The notes beneath the pieces were generated by a model. It had not been told where the DNA came from and ran no database searches. It was given only the letters and a program-made list of their open reading frames with translations. This document shows, in pieces, positions 13,701 through 25,700 of a DNA stretch of 64,000 bases. This DNA comes from Gymnothorax reevesii (Eukaryota > Chordata > Actinopteri > Anguilliformes > Muraenidae): the NCBI GenBank assembly GCA_029721435.1, contig CM056584.1:11075895-11139894 (forward strand). Reading direction: 5' to 3'. The position numbers and the translations under genes are program-made. Position 1 is the stretch's first letter. The number at the start of each line of letters is the position of its first letter.

Positions 13701-16700
13701 TTAAGCTGCTGCGCTCAAGCGCTAATATCCTGTCAAAACCGAGTTAGGGTGCGTCTGCCATCACTGCAAGCAGGTTGCGCAGATTGGCATGAAATCACAC
13801 AAAGTCAGCTTGAAGAGTCTATTAAACTGATATAAGGAAACAACAATGACAGAAATGTAGTAAATGTAGTAAACGTAGCAACAACGAATGTAGTATTGAC
13901 AGAAAAGCAACATGTGTCATTGGAAAGATGGCACTGAACACAAGATCAGTATAGACTAAGCTCAAAATAAGTTTAAAGGAATACTGTAAGTCCATAATTC
14001 AAACCCCAATTCCAATGAAGTTGGGACGTTGAGTAAAACGTGAATGAAAACCGAAAACAATGATTTGCAAATCCTTTTCGACCCATGTTCAATTGATTGC
14101 ACGCCAAAGACAAGATATTTAATGATCAAACTGATAAACTTCACTGTTTTTTGGAAATATTCACTCATTTTGAATTTGATCCCTGCAATACATTCCAAAA
14201 AAGCAGGGACAGAGGCATGTTCACCAAAGTGTTACATCACCTTTCCCTTTAACAACACTCAAGCGTTTGAGAACTGAGGACACTAATTGTAGGAGCTTTG
14301 TAGGTGGAATCCTTTCCCATTCTTGCTTGATGTACGACTTCAGTTGCTCCACATTCCAGGGTCTCCGTTGTCCTATTTTCCGCTTCACAAAGCGCCACAC
14401 ATTGTCAATGGGAGACAGGTCTGGACTGCAGGCAGGCCAATCTATTACCCGCACTCTTCTACTACGGAGCCAGGCTGTTGTCACACGTGCAGAATGTGGC
14501 GAGGCATTGTCTTGCTGAAACAAACGGGGACGTCCCTGAAGAATACGTTTCTTGAATGGCAGCATTAGCTTCTCCAAAAGTTGTATGTACCTTTCAGCAG
14601 ATTAAGTCGTGAACGGCCTTTCTGTGCAGAGTTTGCATGTTCTCTCTGTGTTTGCGTGGGTTTCCTACGAGTACTCTGATTTCCCCCACCCACAAAAAAC
14701 ATGCATCACAGGGACACTCCAACCAGTACCCCTGACCAAGGAACTAGCTTTAGAACTGGAGTTGGTTCCCAGGCTACGCTCTGTGCGTGCCCACTGCGGC
14801 TAACTATAGGATGGGTCAAATGCAGAGGATGAATTACCCCACGGGGTTCAATAAAATATATGATGCCTTCGCAGATGAACAAGTTACCCACGACATGGAC
14901 GCTTACACATCCCCATACCATCACAGATGCTGGCTTTTGAAATTTGCACTGATAACAATCTGAATGGTCCTTTCAGTCTTTAGCCCGGAGGACACAACAT
15001 CCAGGATTTCCAAAAACAATTTGAAACGTAGACTCGTCAGACCACAGCACACCTTTCCACTTTGCATCAGTCCATCTCAGATGAGCTCGGGGGCAGAGAA
15101 GCTGGCAGCATTTCTGGGTGTTGTTGATATATGGCTTTCACTTTGCATGGTAGAGTTTTTACTTGCACTTGTAGATGTAGCGATGAACTGTGTAAACTGA
15201 CAGTGGTTTTCCGAAGTGTTCCTGAGCCCACATGGTAATATCCTTTACAGAATGATGTAGGTTTTTAATGCAGTGCTGCCAGAGGGGCCGAAGGTCATGG
15301 GCATTCAATGATGGTTTTCAGCCTTGCCGCTGATGTGTGGAGATTTCTCCGGATTCTTTGAAACTTTTCATGATATTATGGACTGTCGATGGCGAAATCC
15401 TGAAATTCCTTGCCATTGCACGGTAAGAAACGTTGTTCTAAAACTGTTGGACTATTTGCTCAAGCAGTTGTTCACCAAGTGGTGAACCTCACCCCATCCT
15501 TGCATGTGAACGACTGAGCCTTTCGGCGATGCTCCTTTTATACCTAATCATGACACTCACCTGTTTCCAACTAGATTTAGTCAGTAAGCATGGCTTACAG
15601 GATACCCCCAGCAACAAGTAGTCGGGCAGTACCACAGTCAATAGACCTTCCAGCAAGAAAAGAAATTTTCAAAATCGGATGAGTAGGTTATGAGATCAAG
15701 GTCCAGACGCAGAGACGCACGCGCACACACACGGACGGACAAAGCAAATCCAGAATACCCCCCTAAACTTCGTTGCGGGGGGTATAAAAACTTTGTTGCA
15801 GGGGGTATAATTAACCTGTTCACCTGTGGAATGTTCCAACAGGTGTTTTTTGAGCATTCCTCTACTTTCCCAGCCTTTTGTTGCCCCGTCCCAGCTTTTC
15901 TGGAACATGGTGCAGGCATGGTGCAGCTATAAAGTTTATCAGTTGGAACATTAAATATCTTGTCTTTGTAGTGTCCTCAATTGAATATTGGCCAAAAAGG
16001 ATTTGGACATCATTGTTTTCTGTTTCTATTCACATATTAAACAAGAGTAACGCAGAGTGTGGCATATGCCCCCGCCTGTTTGTTGATCAAGGGCATATTT
16101 AGATGGCTGCTGTGGCGGCCATATTAGATTGCACGACGCTGGTTTTCGAAAGGAACCTTCCTCTAGCCCCTCCCAATACGCCATGAAGAAATGGCATCAA
16201 TCCGACGAGGGATTCTATAGTTATCCCACGGAAACGAAAAGTTAACGGACAATGGACGGACGGACAGACATGGTGTCGACATAATGCCCCCATTCCTCTT
16301 TGGAGGGCGCGGGCATAAAAACGTCCCAACTTCATTGGAATTGGGGTTGGTAAAAAAAAATTTAAATTAATAAATCTAATGAAGGCAGTAGGAGCTGATA
16401 GTGCTGTCTCACGCTGATGATGTAAAGGCAAAGAACCCCACTGATAGGTCAGTAAGGAGTGGAGGAAGTACCTTGGGGAACCTGCACGCGGTTCATGATC
16501 TGATTTGGCACGTTGGGCATCGGCACAGGTCCATCTGAGGGGAACAGGGGGAGGGTGGAAGAGAGATGGGAAATGATTGCAATCAGTGCACAGCGACACA
16601 ATCCGAACAGAATGCAAGTGAACAAACATATTCAGAGCATGACTACAGGTTCTTTGTACACACCAGACAGAGCAAGAAGTGTACTGCGAAGACCAGAGCT

Positions 16701-19700
16701 GAACACAAATGAACATGCACTTCTCACTATTCTCAGGCTGTCACTGCATTTTCAGCATACAGCAGTGTACTACAGCATAAGGCTGCGCGGCGCAGTAGTA
16801 ATGTAGTCTGCAGAACAGCAGCGGACTACCGCACTGTACTCCAGTGTCGCTAAATGCAATGTGATGTCGTAGGCACTGTATTCTGAAGTTAAACACTCTA
16901 CGGAGCAGTATTCCAGTGTAGCCCAGTGCAGTGCAGGACGACAGTATTTTGCACAGAAACAGTATACAGTGCTGCACTCCACAGTAGCACACTGCAGTAC
17001 CGTAGTTAGGGAGTAGGCAATGCAGTAGTTCAGAGAGATACGTGCCAGTACGGGTCGGCCGAGGAGCAGACTGCATTTCGTAGTTCAAGGAGCACCATGC
17101 AAGTTTGTTCACTTTCACCTCTGCTGACATTCGAACTCAAGCAAAACAGTTTGATTTGCGGTTTGTGATGCCAGTGCGGTCACCAGAGCCTGGATTTTTT
17201 TTACGGTGAATTTAGGGGCAGGCAACTAAGCGGATCGTGGAGAGATGTTGGCGAATTAAGACAAAAATATAATCGTGCAGAAAGTAAACAAACTTGCATA
17301 GTGCACTTTTAAGAGTGCTAAATTCCAGTATAGCTCAGAGCAGTATCTTGCAGGACTAATGCATGTTGCAGAACAGCAGTCTATGGTGCTGTATTCCAGT
17401 GTAGCTCAGTGTAAGTGACGCACTGGGCCCAGAGCGATACAGGGGAGGTGGGTCACTCACTGGGCGGTCTCCCGGCCTGTGCCCCGGGCCCCAGGGCGTT
17501 GGGCTGGGGGAGTCCAGACTGCGGGGCTCCTGCGGGGGCCATGGGGGGCTGCGGTCGTATCCGCGACTTTCGCTTTTCCTCCAGCTCCTTCTGAATCTTG
17601 TAGATCTTCTCAGCCAGGAAGTGATAGTACTCATCCTGCAAAGAGGAGGGACAGGCGAGTCAGAGACCGGGGCAGGAGGGGACAGAACACGGACAGAGCG
17701 GGACGAGACGGGTCGAGACGGGGAGAGCTCGATCGATGCCAAACAGTGACGTACCCTGCTGTTGGCTGACTCGTACATGTCCCCCTCCACCTTCCGAGCG
17801 TACGCCACCAGGTTCTCCATCCGCCGGTCCTTCAGGGCAGCGGGGTCTGGGGTGGGGAAGATGGCTTGTACACTGCAGGGAGGAGGAGAGAATGAAGGGA
17901 TGAGTGTGAGAGAGGGAGGAGAGAGAGAAGGAGCGGCAGATTGAGGGAGAGGAGAGGAAGGGGAGGGCAGAGCGAAATTGGGGCAGAAAAGAATTTATCG
18001 GCAGGAAAGTAGAAAGATAGGAGGAGAGAAAGAAAGAGTATGAGATAGAGAGAGAAAGAAAGAGTATATGAGAGAGAGAGAGAGAGAGAGAGATTAGAGC
18101 AGAAGAGGTTGAGTACAGGTATGATGTCCAGGGGTCAGTCTGGCTCATAATACGTTTCATCCACACATTAACTCAGCAGGGTAATTTCACAGGTTCGTCT
18201 GAAGAATCCTGTCAATCCCCCGGGGGGGATCAAAATACTGGGGAGGAAAGTTAATTTCAGAGCCCAAATCTTTCATCTGTTAGTGAATTTTAAACCTGTA
18301 AGATTGAAATTCACACTCGGGAAAGTAAAATTTACCCCCCGAGAGTGAATTTCACACCTGTGAGATTGAAAAGTACATTTTTACTTCTGAGCTTAGTTTT
18401 TGTTAGCGAGCCACACAGCCGTGATTTGCACGGCTAATTAAAAAAAAAAAAAAAACGGCAATAAAAAAAAAAGGTGCCGCAACTAACTCGTTAGGTTACG
18501 TTTGTTTCAAGACTTTTAGCTCGCTATTTCAGTGTCAGCGATGTTTAGCCTTTTAACCCGATAACCAGTTGGGTATCTACCTAGCTAGCTATTGCATTAC
18601 AGAGTTCGATATCAGTTTTGCGTTGCAAGCTATGTTGCTAACTTGTTCGCTATTTCAGTAGCCTATTAGCGATAAATTGACTTTTTCTTGTGTGTTTATT
18701 TTATGGGCTATGTGTAGGGTAATCACATTCATTGTAGTGAACGCTAGCTAGTTGACAAGCTGGCTTGCAAACTAATGCACAATTCAGCATATTTTCCTGG
18801 GTACCTGCAGGTGTGGAGGACAAAAGTCAGTCGTTTCCTACTCTCGCTACTGGTTGTAATGATTTGGTCGATCGGCGCAAGTTGAGAACAAGGTAACCCG
18901 AAATCCGAAAAGCACGTAAAATTTTTAAGGGGGTCTTCGGGAGACCGAAGGGGACATTCAAAATAGCCTGCTTTCATAGTATATCTGCATTAACAAGCCC
19001 AAATAGCCTGACGTGACATAATGGCGCTAGATGAAAAAGCAATCTTAGCATCTGTGTTGCTGGCCAACCATTCTGTCCACTCTATCTTGCTGGGTGGAAG
19101 AAGTTCTCAATTCTATTGTTGCATTATCACCAATAAATTGTCGATTTTTTTCTTGTGTGTTTATTTAATGGGCTAGTTATATGTAGGGTAACCGTTTTAT
19201 AAAAGGAATAAGCCCCTTGAAGCACTGGGTTACAGTGATTTTATAACGGCGGAGGGGCACTAAGGCACTCCACTGCACGTCGTGCCTTAGAACGCCCCTC
19301 CGTTGTTATAAAATCACTGCAACCCACTGCTTCTCGGGACTTATTCCTTTATTTCATAATTTGTCTCTCACCTTGTCAGTAGCTAATTTTGGCTAAATCC
19401 ATCTTTTTTTCGCCAAAGCTAGAAAAGCTAAAAAAGGTGTAGAATGCATTGACAACAATAGAAAATATAACAATATATCAGTGTATTGAAGAAAAAACTA
19501 AGCCAATGTCTTGTGCTGAAATGTAATATTTTGTCTTCAGAAGGCACCATTTAGGTCCTGTTTTTAACCCCGCCCCCCCTCCCCCGCCCGGCGCCGGTTT
19601 CAATTAACACCAAATTATCAGCACACCAAAAACTTTTTTTTGCACTCCCAAAATTTCTAATCTTACCTAAAACTGTGCTTCTGAGAGTGAATTTTACACT

Positions 19701-22700
19701 TGTGAGATTTAAATTTACACCTGGGAAAGTTAATTCTACTCCTGAGAGTGAATTTACACCTGTGAGATTTAAATTTACTCCAATGAGAGCGAGATCATTA
19801 AACCAAACCGTAACAGCCTAGCTGAGACATCAGCTGAAGTATTCAGTTACCTCAAGAGAACTGAGCCGATTCAGCATGCAGTACTTTTAGATTTTTTTTA
19901 AAAGCATCAACTCTTTAAACCAGACTTTACATCTTTTAACCCTTTAGATGCTATGGACGTATGTGAGCCATGCACTGCTGAGGACAAATATCGATTCCTG
20001 CCGACACTATGGACCGTTAGGTTCTTGATGTGATCCAGAAAGCTCTGGAGTGACGGGCTAATTTTCGCACTCACAGTTTGTGCACCAGGTGGTTGCGCAG
20101 GTCCTGAGTGACGTGCTCGTGCCAGGCCTTCCTGGTGCTGCCCGCGGACAGCGGGTTGGCGGTGGGCAGATTCCCCATGGAGGCGCCGCCCGACCCGTCC
20201 GACATCAGCTGGCTGCGGGCGCAACCAAAACCGGAAGTGTCAGACAATTAGCATGTTGCATTAGATTTCACATTAATATTTCCCCCCGCCTTACACAACA
20301 TCCAAAAATAAATAATAAAAAATAGCCCCGCAAAGTGGGCATTACCCCTCAGCCCCTGGATTGTTTGGAACGAATATAAATTGACAAAGGCCTTTTCCAA
20401 GTTATCCCGCAGAATACAAAATTCAAGATTGCGGCAGCACTGGACATCTGAATGCCGTCAATTTCGATTGGGGGCGGGACTCACCTGGCGTTGAGCGAGG
20501 AAGGGATGGAAGTGTCAGAGTGCTCCGATGTGGCTCCGCCCATCGCTCCGCCTCCCATGCTCATCCGGTTGGCATCTGTGGAAGAGAGCGGTAAGGCTCG
20601 GGACTGCGGGTCATGCAGACACACGCATACAGATCGACTAAGCCCAGTGGCTAAGATGCGTGACTGAGACACAGGGATAGAGGTTCAAGCCTTGATGTAT
20701 CCACAGTAACATGAGTGCAGTTGTTGGGCCCTTGAGCAAGGCCCTTAATCTTACAAGAGTTTGACTGGCCCCAACCTGGTCAAATCAACTAACTCACTTT
20801 GAGAGAGCATCAGCTCAATGAGTCAAATACAATTTTTCAAAAATTACTATTTCCCGTCAAAAAAAGTTCAACATAACAATAACAAGGACAAAAAGTCAAG
20901 GAGCAAAGAATATGACAGTTAATTAATAAAGAAGCAATTTTTATCAGTGCATATCATGTCTACAGTATTTATCCAAATCAACAAACAGCGAGTGCCAAAT
21001 GAAGGTCACTCAAACAGCAAAACAAAATAGATCAGACAAGTTAGAACTCATATACGGTATCAGTCAACCCGATCACATAAAGTAATGCTTACACAAAATG
21101 ACAGGTAAAAGTTAACTTGGCTGCAGCTCCATATCATACAGTAGGGGGGTGTCACGATTATTAAAAAGCCATCATTGTAGAGAAAGACAAATGCATTCTG
21201 ATGTTACCGAGTGCGTTGATGGGGCGCATCTGCTGCGGTAGCTGCTGGGGCGTCTGCGCAGACTGCTGTCCGGCGCCTGGCTGCGGCTGCGCGGAGGGCT
21301 GGTTGCCGTAGGGAAGGCCCAATGCGGCGTAGGCCCTCTGCATGGAGCTGGGGTCGATGGGCGTGGCACCGCCGATGGCGGGAGCCGCCTGCTGGCCCGT
21401 GCCCCCCACCTGACCGATGGAGTTCTGCATTCCGGCGCTGGGAGAGCTCAACATGGCTGTGAATCGATCAGGAGAGACTGGGGTGGGTTTCATGTGAAGG
21501 GGTTTGCAACCACACACACGCATGCTTTCAAACGCATACATACACGAGGTGCTCAAGTCATCAGAGACACTGCCTGCAATAACAGCTTTGTGAGGATCAC
21601 AACAATGTTTTGTTGAGCCCGGCTCAAATATGAATCAATAAAATTCCACTGTGATGTTGTTTTGCGGATATTTGCAACGATTCTTCACCTTCAAGCAAGT
21701 AATTCAAACAAAATTAAATTTTTTCAGTTTTTTTTCTCCCAATTCATGTTTTAAAGCACTTTAACAGGACAGAATAATATTATAATGTATAACAAATTGT
21801 TGTATTTGTAGGGTGGGTGAAGCTATTAATAATTGTGAATGCACAGTTATTAAATCTACCAGTATTGCACCGGGCACTTTTTGGTATTTGTGGTCTTGTT
21901 TCTCTGGCTACTTAATTGAGAATGAGACGTCGAACACAGTGAATGTGACGCCAAGAATGAACACACAGATTGTGAATTAGCACTAACTCATCAGCAAATC
22001 ATACAGGGAGATGACAGGTACAGATGGCGTCAGCCTTTCGTCAGCCAGGGGGTCGGATCCATTGGCTACAACTGAAAGGGAACTGCAGTCTCAAGAGGGC
22101 AAAAAATGAACATTTTTTGCAGCTTGTCTCAATTAATTTGCACCAGGGTTACCAAGTGGTCGCCTGTCCCTGTCGGACAGCTTTGAATCTTAGCCGTTGA
22201 CCTCCTTTGGAGTTGCCATTTCTGGCTGTTGTCAAAGTTTTAGACACTGTCCCCCTGGTCAATTTTAAAATGTTTACCATTATTGTGACGGGCCCTGCTG
22301 GAAACCAGACAGGTCGGTCACCCGCGACAAATGGGTCACTTTTGGCTTATTTTTGACACAAAATTGCCTATAATTTGGTGAATTATGTTACTGTGGCAAC
22401 CAAAATCTATAGGTGCGGTGTCCTCACTACTTTTTACGTACATAGCAAATATGAAAGAAATTGCTTTATATTTATATTAAGTTCAAGTGAAGAGACACTA
22501 CGCATCAAAAAGGCATAATCAGCTGCCGGGTCGGCTCACTCGGTTAAGGCGCAGCAATTGCGGTGCAGTAGTGACTTCTACAGCGCGGGTTCGATCCCTG
22601 GTCGTACCAACCAGCAGTGGCCGGCAGCTTTTTCAGAGCAGCGCACGATTAGCTGAAGTGCTGTAGGGATGCAAATTGGGAAGGGACTGCTGGGAAGGAA

Positions 22701-25700
22701 AATTAAAAATGGTTGCCTTGTTCGTTGCTCAAGCCCTTTCTGTTGGCCAGCCGGGCGCTCGACAGTGAGATTCTGAGCTTGCTCATGTTCGGGGAACCTT
22801 CGCCCTCGTTCTGACCTTGCGATAGTTTCAACCAATGAGTGTAAAGATGCAGGGGCTGACAGGTGCGTGCTGCGGAGGAGAGCCACGAACTCTTTCTCTC
22901 CTGAGCTGGCAATTTGGGGTAACAAATGAGCAAACCTTGGACATAGTTCTTAGATTGGGCATTCCAAATTTGGACGGGACTGAATATGCCAAGATTTAAA
23001 AAAAAAAAAAAAAAAAGGCATAATGCACTATTTGTCCGATTGGGGAGTCTGTGCAGAATGTTAATCACATTCAAATTGTGAGGAGCCAGGACAGCAAAAT
23101 TTCAGCATTAAATTTATGTCAAAATTCAAATAACCCAAGGGGAAATAAAACTCGACAATCAGATGTACGGAAGAACCATGGTTAAAAATTTCCAGCATAT
23201 TTGGTGCAGAAATCCCAACAGAAGGGCTGCTTCTGAGAGAGTCTGAGCTGAAGCAAAACTCCCAGCCTGGGATTCTAAAGCAGGGCATTTAAACCTGTCA
23301 CAGGCAATGTGGCCAATCAGGAGGCTGGACTCTACAGGGCTCCTCCCCTTTCAGCATCTCCAGGCTGAGCCCCTCCCCCCCAGCTCTCAGATGTCTGGCC
23401 CTGTCGGAATCTGCTCCGCAGCTCGCAACTCCTCAACTAGGCCTGCTCTGCTCCTGACAGCCTGCAGATGGCGCCTCTAATGCCGCCGGACAGGCTCGCT
23501 CCAAGCAGCAGCTGGGAGTGCTCATCTCTCCAGTCAGCGGGCCATTTAAAGCATTTTTTAAAATGTCAGAAATAAAGCCGTGCGTGACGGCTGGTGAAAT
23601 TGGAGAGCAGCGGGCGGCTCGGCGGTCGCGGGAGGGCCGGGGTTGGCGGACACTCACGCTGCTGGTTCCTCTTGTCGCTGGCGTTCTTCAGCGGCAGACA
23701 GACGGGGCAATCTTGCCGCGTGCAGTTCTTCCAGTGTGAGATGATCTGACGAGAGGACGCACAGTGGGCCACTGCAGGGGAGAGAACAGGTTTTGATAAG
23801 GACAGGCATTTAGGAGAACACATTACTGAGAAAACACTGGTTTGAAAGCACAGACAATAACCGACCCCAATCATATCACTGGGTGCACCGCAACTCAGCC
23901 ATTAAAATCCATTTCAGAATCTGTCCTGTGTGACATCACAAGGGGAAGGGATCAAACCCAATAACGAATGAACTGATCAGTTGGCTGGCTGAAGGTGATC
24001 AGTTCTTCTGGTCAGCGGGCAGCCACCTCACCACATGGTGTCACAAGGAAACGGACCGAGCGCAGGTACTGAAACTGCCAGGCACATACATTTCTTCTAT
24101 GAAACTGATGGTTAACTGCTGTCCTCCCAAGTTTGAGCAATGCATTTGACAGTTTTTAATCCCAATCCAGTGATTTCAGCCATCTGCCTGATATTCTTTG
24201 TTTAATGTCGGCTAATATTTTTGCCCTCTTGATAGAGTGCCTTTTCCACTACAATGGAGTGCGTCCTTCAACGTGGTTGATGAAGAGGAGAGATGCTACA
24301 CGCTGCATCAGTCTGTCTTAAATGAATTGTTGGCAGCTAAAACATTAATCCCTGCAGCAAAGGAGCAGTAACCCTTGATGCAGGCAAGCAACTAATGTCG
24401 TAATAGTAATTGTTCCTGTAGGACATAACTGTATTCTGAATGTCTATGAGGAGGTGGAAGAAATATTCAAAAGATAGGAGTTCTGAAGTCTGAAACGGAG
24501 GAGCAGACACTGAACTAGAGGCACTCATAGACTGCAAACCTCCGCCAAGGCAGCACAAACCAAATCTTCATGAGCGTGTCATACGATTTCAAGATGGCTG
24601 CCGTGGCGGGCATATTGTTTCACTGATCACGGTGAAAATCGATATTTTCCATCCTTGATGTAACAGCAATCCACCCACAAAATTTCAGCCAAATCCGTGC
24701 ATTACTTTGAGTTATGTTGTTCAGAAACAGACAGAAACAAAACGGGCGAAAACATAACCTCCGCCCCAACTTTGTTGGCAGAGGTAACGAATCATGTCTC
24801 CCATAAAACCTGATCTGCCATCAGCCTGGAAAATCAGGCTAAAACAGCCAACAGGGAATATTTCATAATAATTGAATACAAAAAAAAAAATTTCTAACGT
24901 CGTAGCAACTATATAAAATCAAACAAACTCATATGAACATGAATACAGTCAAGAAATGCTGCGTATGAAATCACAAAATGTATATGATGAATTCCTGTGT
25001 TGTCACTCAACCATCAAAATCTTCCATTTCATATCAATACAAATACACAATGTTGCCAGTGATAAATAAAGAAGACCTTTTCGAAATTCAGAATTTAATG
25101 TTTTCATCATTCGGGAGGTCAAGAAGAAATGCAGAAAATGGAAAGCAAGCCGAATCCGAAGATTCAAACCTTAGAATTATTTTATCCCTTTTAATCTTTC
25201 TCATGGCTCTTATGAGAGTAATAACAATTTAATCCAAAGGGAGATGTCTGCCGTCAAATGGTCCCCAAATTTAATTAAAATCTCAGCCTTGAGTGCCAAA
25301 CTGCAAAGAGATCTAACTATGTTTGTTTTCTTCCAACTCATCACCAGGCACAGGTGATAAAACTAGGAAGAGTGAGTAGGGCAAAATACCCGCATCTCTT
25401 CTCCATTTTGCCATTAACCAAACAATTTTGAAAATAAATTTCCAATTCTTCTAAGTATTAAAAAAGCAATCAAAAAGCCCTAAAAGATTCATACAACAGT
25501 GGCAAATTGTATGCTGTTCTGTTTGTTAGATTTAAATTATTTTCACTGAGTTGAATTTTCCACTTTTGTATGTTGGGCATAATTAAAGACGACAACTCAT
25601 GGACTTTGCTTGAATTGTCGATTTGCCGGGCATCCAACATGACCAACGTCGCAGGCACAGACAGAACCACAGCGATGGTACAACCTCATTATGTCGAAAA

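Larger units (their letters stand above)
14000..16350 (-). mobile_element. Tc1-like element B with three nested insertions
   Basis: The terminal inverted repeats begin AAACCCCAATTCCAATGAAG on the left and end CTTCATTGGAATTGGGGTT on the right. The 2.35-kb length is explained by three younger insertions: a SINE at about 14600-14861 and hairpin-ended elements at 15571-15810 and 16045-16320. The last of these sits inside the right inverted repeat. The transposase lies on the minus strand and is interrupted. Confidence 0.85.
13508..16471. other. crebbp intron 11
   Basis: This 3.0-kb intron is dominated by a nested transposon cluster at 14000-16350. A run of 16 G (C on the gene strand) at 13514-13529 is the polypyrimidine tract of exon 12. 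The stretch 13530-13990 shows nothing recognisable. Confidence 0.75.
17873..20074. other. crebbp intron 8
   Basis: This 2.2-kb intron sits inside the KIX-coding region. It contains GA-rich sequence with a GA microsatellite (18069-18093), two half-arrays of a 61-bp repeat (18270-18375 and 19675-19785) and a strong foldback (19201-19351). A near-direct duplication of about 50 bp occurs at 18673-18726 and 19135-19194. Confidence 0.7.
21457..23657. other. crebbp intron 5
   Basis: This 2.2-kb intron contains a composite tRNA-headed SINE with an A-tail (22518-23015). It also has a short fragment (22375-22450) related to repeats at 35.5 and 51.8 kb. The stretch 23040-23650 has no recognised elements. 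Confidence 0.65.

Noticed and set aside
16099..16716. A 205-codon minus-strand open frame
   Set aside because: It runs through exon 11, its splice sites and the end of a Tc1-like element with a nested insert. Only the 63-nt exon is supported.
18212..18229. Another hairpin-ended element around the palindrome ATCCCCCGGGGGGGAT
   Set aside because: No 5' motif, loop or GGAC run was found around it. It may be a worn remnant but is not supported.
22525..22600. A tRNA gene
   Set aside because: A- and B-box text is present but the same head recurs at 48.9 kb attached to the same non-tRNA body, which marks a SINE. No cloverleaf could be completed by eye.
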